Shown: positions 7,667 through 14,018 of the stretch, one piece after another
Layout of the letters: every line of letters starts with the position of its first letter
Numbering within the stretch: the stretch's first letter is position 1
Assembly (NCBI GenBank): GCA_031380225.1
Contig: JANNFX010000003.1
Coordinates: 1-17,732, forward strand
Source of the DNA: JANNFX01 sp031380225
Lineage (GTDB): Bacteria > Pseudomonadota > Alphaproteobacteria > Rhizobiales > Hyphomicrobiaceae
Direction: 5' to 3'
Length of the DNA: 17,732 nucleotides
Notes under the pieces: generated by a model
What the model was told of the DNA's origin: nothing
The model's database searches: none
What the model saw: the letters and a program-made list of their open reading frames with translations, nothing else
Translations under genes and position numbers: made by a program

Positions 7667-8860
7667 ATGTTACGAGAAACGAGTTTTGCGTTGAACCTCA
7701 GTTTACCCGCACAAATTTCATCGGCGGCAATGTTGGCCAATACTAGCGCGCCGCGTGGCCGCGCGGCGGCGTCGTTTGCCGCCAGCCTCACGTTTGAGAA
7801 TGTGACGCGCCGCTATGGCGCCATCGACGCGCTTCGCGGTGTGTCATTGACCATCGAGCCGGGTGAAGTCGTTTGCCTGCTCGGCCCTTCGGGTTGCGGC
7901 AAGACCACGTTGATGCGGGTGGCTGCAGGCATTGAAAAACCAACCACTGGCCGGGTCCTCATCAATGATTACGAAGTCGCTGGCCCGGCACGCTTTGTAC
8001 CGCCAGAGCGGCGCGGCGTCGGCCTGATGTTTCAGGACTTCGCGCTGTTCCCGCATCTTACGATTGTTGGCAATGTTGCGTTTGGCTTGAAGGGGCTTCC
8101 GGCCGCCGATGCCGAACGCGAAGCCATCGCTATTCTGGCGCGGTTCGGACTTGAACGTTACGCCAACGAGTATCCACACATCTTGTCAGGTGGTCAGCAG
8201 CAGCGCGTGGCTCTTGCGCGCGCGATCGTTCCGCGTCCGCAAATCATGCTGATGGATGAGCCGTTCTCCGGCCTCGATGTTCAGTTGCGTGACAGTGTGC
8301 AGGAAGAAACACTGGCGCTGCTCCGCGAAACGCGCGCGACCTCGATCATTGTTACCCATCATCCGGAAGAAGCGATGCGGCTCGGCAACCGGATCGCCGT
8401 TATGCAGGCCGGACAACTGGTTCAACACGGCAAGGCCGAGGATCTTTATCACCGCCCGGCTGCGTTGTTCGTGGCCAGACTGTTTTCCGAAATCAATGAG
8501 TTGCAGGGCGTGGCTCGTTCGGGTTCAGTTGCAACACCAATAGGAGTGATTTCAGCTCCTGGATTTGCTGACGGAGAGGCGGTCACCTATTGCATCCGCG
8601 AGCGCGGCATTGTGCTGACACCGAGCAACAACGGTCATTCCGGCGCCAAGACTGCGGCCGGTCGCAGCGTTGGGCGTCCAGGCCGGGTGCTTGACGTCAA
8701 GTTTTTAGGTGATGCGGTGTTGTTGGAAATCGGCGTCACGGGTTTCGATCAAATCCTGCGCGCGCGCGTTTCTGCCGGTCTTGGGCTCGCCAAAGGCGCC
8801 GATGTCAGCGTTGAAATCGACCCGGCAGGCGTCCTGATCTTCCCCGCTGCAGGCAAATAA
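7667..8860 (+). CDS. ABC transporter ATP-binding protein, FbpC/PotA-type with C-terminal TOBE domain
   Basis: Cytosolic ATPase subunit of an importer. The 397-residue product has Walker A GPSGCGKTT (73-81), Q-loop Gln123 in MFQDFALFPHLT, signature LSGGQQQR (173-180), Walker B IMLMDEP (193-199) and the H-loop His at about 231 in VTHHPEEA. The last 100 residues (about 300-397) look like a TOBE regulatory domain. The PPERRGVGLMFQDFALFPHL segment is typical of the ferric-iron (FbpC) group, though substrate cannot be assigned. The conserved core starts near residue 40, so the N-terminus is long; a start at ATG 7730 would remove 21 residues, but neither start has a strong ribosome-binding site. No permease or binding protein is in the window. 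It sits 21 bases after scpB, so it is probably co-transcribed with scpAB. Confidence 0.9.
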   Translation: MLRETSFALNLSLPAQISSAAMLANTSAPRGRAAASFAASLTFENVTRRYGAIDALRGVSLTIEPGEVVCLLGPSGCGKTTLMRVAAGIEKPTTGRVLINDYEVAGPARFVPPERRGVGLMFQDFALFPHLTIVGNVAFGLKGLPAADAEREAIAILARFGLERYANEYPHILSGGQQQRVALARAIVPRPQIMLMDEPFSGLDVQLRDSVQEETLALLRETRATSIIVTHHPEEAMRLGNRIAVMQAGQLVQHGKAEDLYHRPAALFVARLFSEINELQGVARSGSVATPIGVISAPGFADGEAVTYCIRERGIVLTPSNNGHSGAKTAAGRSVGRPGRVLDVKFLGDAVLLEIGVTGFDQILRARVSAGLGLAKGADVSVEIDPAGVLIFPAAGK

Positions 8861-8906
8861 ACCTCGGCGCAATAGGGAGTTAACGAGGGCGCACCGCCAG
8901 GCCAAC

Positions 8907-8935
8907 TTGCTGGCGCGGGGCATTTCTGCGATACT
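8907..8935 (+). promoter_or_regulatory. Possible sigma70 promoter for tatABC
   Basis: ttgctg (8907-8912) and gatact (8930-8935) are separated by 17 bases in the 121-base gap before tatA. The -10 matches the consensus at 4 of 6 positions and the -35 at 3 of 6. The gap, one of the widest in the run, argues for separate tat transcription, but the match is moderate and could be chance. Confidence 0.35.
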
Positions 8936-8947
8936 GAAATATGTTTG

Positions 8948-8967
8948 GCGCTCTGTAAGCGCTTTTT
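8948..8967 (+). terminator. Short hairpin plus T5 directly before the tatA ribosome-binding site
   Basis: gcgct (8948-8952) pairs with agcgc (8958-8962) around ctgta and is followed at once by ttttt (8963-8967). The tatA ribosome-binding site ggaga starts at 8968. The shape is that of a small intrinsic terminator or attenuator, but a 5-bp stem is weak; it may be accidental. Confidence 0.3.
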
Positions 8968-8981
8968 GGAGACGATATCCG

Positions 8982-9200
8982 ATGGGCCTCAGCACGACAC
9001 ATCTGCTTCTACTTTTAGTCATTGTCGTCTTGTTGTTCGGGCGCGGCAAGATTTCCGAATTGATGGGTGATTTTGGCAAAGGCATCAACAGTTTCAAAAA
9101 AGGCTTGGCCGACGAGGATCAAGCTGCAACCAGCCAGCCCAAGCCGCTTGATCAGTCGATCCAATCGGCGGAAGCGCGTGACCGGACCAAGACCGGCTGA
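8982..9200 (+). CDS. tatA: Sec-independent translocase subunit TatA
   Basis: TatA oligomers form or destabilise the membrane path for folded twin-arginine substrates. From ATG 8982 the product has 72 residues: a short N-terminal transmembrane helix (about 5-19, LLLLLVIVVLLF), the conserved FGRGKISELMGDFGKGINSFKKGL amphipathic helix, and a short polar tail. The frame is open further upstream to a start at 8907, but that would put 25 extra residues before the membrane helix; ggaga (8968-8972) lies 9 bases before ATG 8982, fixing the start. tatB follows after 32 bases. Confidence 0.95.
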   Translation: MGLSTTHLLLLLVIVVLLFGRGKISELMGDFGKGINSFKKGLADEDQAATSQPKPLDQSIQSAEARDRTKTG

Positions 9201-9232
9201 TTGCTGCCGCGAGAGTCAAGGCCAAAGTCGAA

Positions 9233-9613
9233 ATGTTTGACGTCAGCTGGAGCGAACTACTGGTCCTCGGGATCGTCACGCTCGTGTGCGTGGGGCCGAA
9301 GGACTTGCCGCGCTTTATGGCGATGATCGGCAAGTACACCGGAATGGCTCGGCGTCAAGCAACTGAATTCCGCCGCCATTTTGATGACGCCATGCGACAA
9401 GCCGAACTGGATACAGTCCGGCAAGACATCGATCAAATGGCGAGGGACGTCAATGAAAGGGTGATGGCAGCCAGTCAGGGTATCGAGGCCGACGTCAGGA
9501 GTGCCAAAGCAGCGCTTGCAGCTCCGGTCTCAACGTCTGCCTCGACTGTGTCGTCCGATGCGGTCCCAGCAGACGTCATGGTTCCCAAACCGGGGAGCAC
9601 GCCAGCCCCATGA
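9233..9613 (+). CDS. tatB: Sec-independent translocase subunit TatB
   Basis: TatB pairs with TatC to form the receptor for twin-arginine signal peptides. The 126-residue product starts MFDVSWSELLVLGIVTLVCVGPKDLPR, the standard TatB opening: a membrane helix with an early Glu, then Pro and the amphipathic helix. A charged helical stretch (about 30-90) and an Ala/Val/Ser/Pro-rich tail follow. Its TGA overlaps the tatC start codon (ATGA at 9610-9613), so translation is probably coupled. Confidence 0.95.
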   Translation: MFDVSWSELLVLGIVTLVCVGPKDLPRFMAMIGKYTGMARRQATEFRRHFDDAMRQAELDTVRQDIDQMARDVNERVMAASQGIEADVRSAKAALAAPVSTSASTVSSDAVPADVMVPKPGSTPAP

Positions 9614-10440
9614 GCGATACCGGCATCGCCAAGAAGGACGATCCCGCCCGCCAGGGTCAGGATCGCATTGATGCATCGCAGGCGCCGCTGATCGAACATT
9701 TGATTGAACTGCGTCAGCGGCTGATGTGGTCGCTCGGCGCATTCTTGATTATGTTCCTGATCTGCTTTTCATTTGCGCGTTACATCTATGATCTGTTGGT
9801 TTGGCCCTACGCTTATGCGTCCGGCAATCCCCATGTCCGTTTGATCGCGACCCACTTTCTTGAGCAGATTTTCACCCAATTGAAGTTGGCCATGTTCGGG
9901 GCGGCATTCTTGTCGTTCCCGGTCGTGGCGGTGCAGGTTTATAAGTTTGTCGCGCCTGGTCTTTATAAGGACGAAGATAAGGCGTTCCGGCCGTATCTGT
10001 TTGCGACGCCATTGCTATTTTTAGCCGGCGCCGCCGTGGTCTTCTTTATCGCCATGCCGATCCTGATCCGGTTTTCAATCAGTTTGGCCGAAAGTGCCAG
10101 TCAAGGCGGCTCTGCAACCATTGAACTGATGCCGAAGGTGTCGGAATACTTGTCACTGATCATGACACTGACCTTCGGCTTTGGTATCTGCTTTCAGTTG
10201 CCAGTGGTTTTGACGCTGTTGGCACACGCCGGCTTGGTGACGGCGGCAGCTCTCCGGTCAGGCCGCCGTTTTGCAATTGTCGGGATTTTTGCCGTGGCGG
10301 CCGTTCTGACCCCGCCCGACGCGTTGAGTATGATTGTGATGGCACTGCCGACTGTGCTGCTTTACGAGATATCGATATTTGCCGTTGAATGGGTAGAAAA
10401 ACGCGAATTAAAAGCCAAGGCGGCCGTATCCGGAGGATGA
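9610..10440 (+). CDS. tatC: Sec-independent translocase subunit TatC
   Basis: Polytopic inner-membrane receptor core of the Tat system. The 276-residue product has the N-terminal LIEHLIELRQRL motif (27-38) that contributes to signal-peptide recognition, the conserved FVAPGLYKDEDK loop (113-124), and hydrophobic stretches consistent with six transmembrane helices. The start overlaps the tatB stop by 4 bases. The methyltransferase gene follows after 30 bases in the same direction, so it is probably read from the same transcript. Confidence 0.96.
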   Translation: MSDTGIAKKDDPARQGQDRIDASQAPLIEHLIELRQRLMWSLGAFLIMFLICFSFARYIYDLLVWPYAYASGNPHVRLIATHFLEQIFTQLKLAMFGAAFLSFPVVAVQVYKFVAPGLYKDEDKAFRPYLFATPLLFLAGAAVVFFIAMPILIRFSISLAESASQGGSATIELMPKVSEYLSLIMTLTFGFGICFQLPVVLTLLAHAGLVTAAALRSGRRFAIVGIFAVAAVLTPPDALSMIVMALPTVLLYEISIFAVEWVEKRELKAKAAVSGG

Positions 10441-10470
10441 TGCGGGCGCTCGCGGCAACGGGGGCACAGT

Positions 10471-12006
10471 ATGTCGGATTGGACGTATGGCTATCGCGCC
10501 GATATTGATTACACCTACGGCTATTACGCCGAATTGAACCCACTTCGGATTTCGCTCTCATTACTGGCAGCTGGCATTTCGCCACCTGAGATATCGACTG
10601 CGTGCGAGCTGGGCTTCGGTCAGGGGCTGAGTGTCAACATGCACGCAGCCGCCTCGTCAACCGACTGGTATGGCACCGACTTCAATCCCTCGCAGGCCGC
10701 CTTCGCGCAACATTTGGCAGGAGCATCCGGCGCCAAGGTCAAATTATTTGACGAAGCCTTCGAGCAATTCTGCAATCGTACCGATCTGCCGGATTTCGAT
10801 TTCATCGGCGTGCACGGCATCTGGAGTTGGATCTCGGATGCTAACCGCCGCTTCATGGTCGATTTTATCCGCCGCAAACTCAAGGTCGGTGGCGTGCTCT
10901 ATATGAGCTACAACACCTTTCCGGGCTGGGCCGCCATGGTTCCAGTGCGTCACTTGTTGTCTCAACACGCGGAGGTGATGGCAGCGCAGGGGCGGGGAAT
11001 TTTATCGCGCATCGACGCCGCGTTGGAGTTTGCCGACAAGCTCGGCGAACTCAATCCAGCTTATTTGCGCGCCAATCCCGGCATTGAAGAGCGGTTGAAA
11101 AAGATCAAAGGCCAGAACCGGCAGTATCTGGCGCACGAATACTTCAATCAAGAATGGCAGCCGATGGCATTTGCCGATATGGGCAACTGGCTTGAAACGG
11201 CAAAGCTCAACTATGCCTGTTCGGCGCATTTCCTCGACAACGTTGATCCCGTCAATCTGTCCCGCGAGTCGCAGACGTTTCTCAAGGAAATTCCCGATGC
11301 CATGTTCCGCGAGACGGTCAGGGATTTCATGGTCAATCAACAATTCCGCCGCGACTATTGGGCCAGAGGCGTTCGCCGGCTGTCGGTGCTGGAGCAAGTC
11401 GAAGCGGTGCGTAAGCTGCGCGTGATGTTGATCAACCCGCGCGCCGACGTGACGCTCAAAGCCAACGGCGCGATGGGCGAAGCGAGCATGTCAGATGCAA
11501 TCTATTCGCCCATTCTCGACGCGCTCGCCGATCAGAAGGCGCACACGATTGCTGACATCGAGAAGGCGATCAAGGGCAAGACAATTACGCTTCCACAGCT
11601 TGTCGAAGCGCTGTTGGTGCTATCTGGCAAGGGCGATCTGGTGTTGGTGCAATCCGATGTTGCGGCCGCCGCGGCGCAGAAATCAGCGCAGCGTTTGAAC
11701 CATCATTTGATGGGTGTTGCGCGTGGCAACAACACGATCAACTACCTCGCCAGCCCGATGACCGGCGGCGGAATTCCGGTCGAGCGATTGCAGCAGTTGT
11801 TCATGCTGGCCATTCGCGAAGGCAAGAAGGCGCAGAGCGAATGGGCAACGTCGGCTTGGGATTTGTTGAAGTCGCAGGGCCATCGGGTGCTGAAAGACGG
11901 CAAACCGATCGAGGGTGATAAGGAAAATCTGACTGAGATCGAAACCCGCGCCGGTGAATTCGCGGCGAAACGCTTGCCGATTTTGAAGGCGTTGATGGTC
12001 GCTTGA
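10471..12006 (+). CDS. SAM-dependent methyltransferase with methyltransferase regulatory domain (protein-lysine-methyltransferase-like)
   Basis: Class I Rossmann methyltransferase of 511 residues. SAM-binding motif I is CELGFGQGLSVNMHAA (45-60), the acidic residue after strand 2 is in YGTDFNP (67-73), and motif IV is FIGVHGIWSWIS (111-122). SYNTFPGW (146-153) and the following region (about 210-320) fit the 'methyltransferase regulatory domain' family (PF10119 by recall), and the C-terminal third (about 340-510) looks like the extra helical/winged region of these proteins. Rickettsial protein lysine methyltransferases that modify outer-membrane protein OmpB have this architecture, so a protein-lysine target is the best guess; the substrate is not readable from sequence. 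It lies 30 bases after tatC, with a gggggca ribosome-binding site, and is the last gene before a strong terminator. No signal peptide is present, so it should act in the cytoplasm. Confidence 0.82.
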   Translation: MSDWTYGYRADIDYTYGYYAELNPLRISLSLLAAGISPPEISTACELGFGQGLSVNMHAAASSTDWYGTDFNPSQAAFAQHLAGASGAKVKLFDEAFEQFCNRTDLPDFDFIGVHGIWSWISDANRRFMVDFIRRKLKVGGVLYMSYNTFPGWAAMVPVRHLLSQHAEVMAAQGRGILSRIDAALEFADKLGELNPAYLRANPGIEERLKKIKGQNRQYLAHEYFNQEWQPMAFADMGNWLETAKLNYACSAHFLDNVDPVNLSRESQTFLKEIPDAMFRETVRDFMVNQQFRRDYWARGVRRLSVLEQVEAVRKLRVMLINPRADVTLKANGAMGEASMSDAIYSPILDALADQKAHTIADIEKAIKGKTITLPQLVEALLVLSGKGDLVLVQSDVAAAAAQKSAQRLNHHLMGVARGNNTINYLASPMTGGGIPVERLQQLFMLAIREGKKAQSEWATSAWDLLKSQGHRVLKDGKPIEGDKENLTEIETRAGEFAAKRLPILKALMVA

Positions 12007-12012
12007 TAGAAG

Positions 12013-12046
12013 AAAGCGGGCGCCGGATCATTCCGGGCCCGCTTTT
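12013..12046. terminator. Strong bidirectional rho-independent terminator
   Basis: aaagcgggc (12013-12021) pairs with gcccgcttt (12037-12045). Beyond a single bulged g, ccgga (12023-12027) pairs with tccgg (12032-12036) around tcat. The + strand continues ttttctc, ending the methyltransferase transcript six bases after its stop; the - strand continues tttcttc, ending the convergent small secreted-protein gene. Confidence 0.85.
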
Positions 12047-12072
12047 CTCAAAGACGCTTGAAGCTGGCCGAA

Positions 12073-12360
12073 TTACTTCTGGCAGAACGTCGCCTGGCCA
12101 CGGCAGGTCACCGAGCCACCGTCCGGCTTGCAGTTATATTTCTGGCTCGTGATGTTGTAGCCTTCAACCTTGCCGTTTGACAGGAAGCCTGGCCACAAAC
12201 CCCAGCTTACGGCCTGAACCATGGTCTCTAGGGCAAACCATTTGGCCGAGTCGGCCGACGACGATGTCGCTACCGCACCTTTTGTTACGCAAGCCGCTTG
12301 TGCCGGAGCAGCCCATGCCAATACGGCTATGACTGGAAGAATTACGCGCAAAGTTTTCAT
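12073..12360 (-). CDS. Small secreted four-cysteine protein, function unknown
   Basis: A 95-residue protein with a clear Sec signal peptide: MKTLR, a hydrophobic core, and a probable cut after APAQA (residues 18-22). There is no twin-arginine. The mature part of about 73 residues has four cysteines (24, 77, 86, 93), enough for two disulfides, and a Trp-rich amphipathic segment (KWFALETMVQAVSWGLWPGF, 40-59). I recall similar short hypothetical proteins in Hyphomicrobiales but no described function. ggggac lies about 8 bases before the ATG. It has its own promoter (12408-12436) and shares a terminator with the convergent methyltransferase gene, so it is a single-gene transcript. The signal peptide, promoter and terminator together make this a real gene. 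Confidence 0.8.
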   Translation of the reverse strand: MKTLRVILPVIAVLAWAAPAQAACVTKGAVATSSSADSAKWFALETMVQAVSWGLWPGFLSNGKVEGYNITSQKYNCKPDGGSVTCRGQATFCQK

Positions 12361-12407
12361 GGGTATAGGTCCCCAAGTTGGATGTTGAACAGCGTCAGAC
12401 AGTGCGC

Positions 12408-12436
12408 ATTATTGGAGAGCTGCCGCGATGCGTCAA
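12408..12436 (-). promoter_or_regulatory. Sigma70-type promoter of the small secreted-protein gene
   Basis: On the - strand, TTGACG (12436-12431, 5 of 6 to consensus) and AATAAT (12413-12408, 5 of 6) are separated by exactly 17 bases. The start codon at 12360 would follow a leader of about 40 bases. It lies in the 129-base gap after trmFO and is the best promoter match in the window. Confidence 0.65.
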
Positions 12437-12489
12437 CGGTGGAGTGGGGATCTGGTTAGCTTTCCGGCCTGGGTGTGTTCAACGAGTGA

Positions 12490-13986
12490 TCATTCCGCAG
12501 CGGCAACCTTGCCGCCGGCCTTCGCCAGCCAGCCGTCTAAATCTGCAAGTGCGCGGCGCGATTGGAGACGCTTTTTGGCCATCCCGCGTTCGGCGCCTTT
12601 GAGGCGTTTGCCGTCCGGGCCTTTGTCCGAGAAAGTTTCGAGTGGCGGGATCAGGCCGTAGTTGATGTTCATGGGCTGGAACGAGCGCGGTTTGTCGGCT
12701 GAAACTAGGGGGGCAGACCCCTCACAATCGGGCCCACCATTCGTCTCCGTTGATCGGTGTGAGGGGTCTGACCCCACTTCAAGAATATGCCCCCCGGTGA
12801 TGTGGGCGAGCAGGGCACCAAGCGCCGTTGTTGCCGGTGGTGGATTGGAGACAGTTCCCAATCGCGACGCGGCCGCGAACCGGCCGGCGAGCAAGCCTAT
12901 AGCAGCGCTTTCGACATAGCCTTCGACGCCGGTGATCTGGCCAGCAAACCGCAAGCGCGGCTCGGTGCGCAAGCGCAACGACCTATCAAGAAGCTTCGGC
13001 GAATTTAAATAGGTATTGCGATGCAAACCACCGAGGCGTGCAAATTCAGCGTTTTCCAATCCGGGAATCATGCGCAGCACGCGCACTTGCTCGGCGTGCT
13101 TCATCTTGGTTTGGAAGCCGACGATGTTCCATAACGTTCCGAGCGCATTATCCTGGCGCAATTGCACGACCGCGTAAGGCCAGCGTCCGGTGCGCGGATC
13201 ATCAAGGCCGACTGGCTTCATCGGCCCAAAGCGCAGCGTTTCGCGGCCGCGCTCGGCCATCACTTCGACCGGCAGGCAGCCATCGAAATAGGGAGTTGAG
13301 GCTTCCCACTCTTTGAAGACGGTCTTTTCGGCGGCGAGCAGCGCATCGATGAAGGCCGCATATTCGTCCTTGTTCATCGGGCAGTTGATGTAGTCAGCGC
13401 CTGTGCCCGCGGGACCGATTTTGTTATAGCGCGATTGCTTCCAGGCGACCGACATATCAATGCTGTCGAAATGCACAACTGGCGCGATGGCATCAAAGAA
13501 TGCCAATTCGCCTTCGCCGGTGAGTTTCAGAATCGCTGCACCCAAGTCTGGCGAAGTGAGGGGCCCCGTCGCGACGACGACGTTGTCCCAATCGGACGGC
13601 GGCAGGCCAGCGACTTCCGTTCGATCCAGGGTAATTAGCGGTTCGGCTTCAATCCGTCGCGTGACTTCGGCAGAAAATTCATCGCGGTCCACCGCGAGTG
13701 CGCCACCAGCGGGCAGCTTGGTTGCATCTCCGGCCGACATGATCAGAGAGCCTGCGCGCCGCATTTCTTCGTGCAGTAATCCAACCGCGTTGGTTTCCCA
13801 CTCATCGGATCGGAATGAGTTCGAGCACACCAATTCAGCAAGCCCCTGCGTGCGGTGCGCTTCTGTCATGCGTTGCGGCCGCATTTCATGCAGCACAACT
13901 GGCACGCCCGCAGCTGCAATTTGCCAAGCCGCCTCGGAGCCCGCAAGCCCGCCGCCGATGACATGTATGATTGAGTAATTGGTCAT
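12490..13986 (-). CDS. trmFO: Methylenetetrahydrofolate--tRNA-(uracil-5-)-methyltransferase TrmFO, with an in-frame palindrome insertion
   Basis: FAD-dependent enzyme that makes m5U54 in tRNA using methylenetetrahydrofolate, related to GidA/MnmG. From ATG 13986 the product has 498 residues. It has the N-terminal dinucleotide fold VIGGGLAGSEAA (9-20), CSNSFRSDE with Cys54 and FDGCLPVEVMAERG with Cys237 (counterparts of the two functional cysteines in Bacillus TrmFO), and the C-terminal FQPMNINYGLIPPL. The frame extends 12 codons upstream, but MTNYSIIHVIGGG is the family start. Between HITGGHI and FQPMNINYGL, where relatives have only a few residues, there are about 25 extra residues (about 404-430) encoded by a 67-bp palindromic element; the frame stays open. 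The oxidoreductase gene ends 32 bases upstream, so the two are likely co-transcribed. Confidence 0.94.
   Translation of the reverse strand: MTNYSIIHVIGGGLAGSEAAWQIAAAGVPVVLHEMRPQRMTEAHRTQGLAELVCSNSFRSDEWETNAVGLLHEEMRRAGSLIMSAGDATKLPAGGALAVDRDEFSAEVTRRIEAEPLITLDRTEVAGLPPSDWDNVVVATGPLTSPDLGAAILKLTGEGELAFFDAIAPVVHFDSIDMSVAWKQSRYNKIGPAGTGADYINCPMNKDEYAAFIDALLAAEKTVFKEWEASTPYFDGCLPVEVMAERGRETLRFGPMKPVGLDDPRTGRWPYAVVQLRQDNALGTLWNIVGFQTKMKHAEQVRVLRMIPGLENAEFARLGGLHRNTYLNSPKLLDRSLRLRTEPRLRFAGQITGVEGYVESAAIGLLAGRFAAASRLGTVSNPPPATTALGALLAHITGGHILEVGSDPSHRSTETNGGPDCEGSAPLVSADKPRSFQPMNINYGLIPPLETFSDKGPDGKRLKGAERGMAKKRLQSRRALADLDGWLAKAGGKVAAAE
12709..12775. repeat. 67-bp palindromic element inserted in frame in trmFO
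   Basis: The 18-base arms are 12709-12726 (gggggcagacccctcaca) and 12758-12775, whose reverse complement is ggggtcagacccctcaca: 17 of 18 match. The loop is 31 bases. Each arm contains a second, smaller dyad of the form GGGGTC-N-GACCCC (perfect at 12763-12775, with one substitution in the left arm). On the - strand it encodes residues 404-426 of TrmFO (VGSDPSHRSTETNGGPD, then CEGSAP) with no stop. Its outer end (12768-12781) recurs at 982-995. The structure resembles REP-like palindromes and, in behaviour, the Rickettsia palindromic elements that insert in frame in genes; I do not claim homology to the latter. Confidence 0.75.
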
Positions 13987-14018
13987 AGCTAGCCTATGGC
14001 ACGCCGCATTGCTGCCCG

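Noticed and set aside
7222..7791. 189-residue - strand frame opposite the scpB tail
   Set aside because: The Ser-rich composition is the complement of the Asp/Glu-rich ScpB tail; it overlaps two real genes.
13460..13978. 172-residue + strand frame opposite trmFO
   Set aside because: It is antisense to the conserved FAD-binding N-terminus of trmFO, with no domain and no suitable upstream signal.
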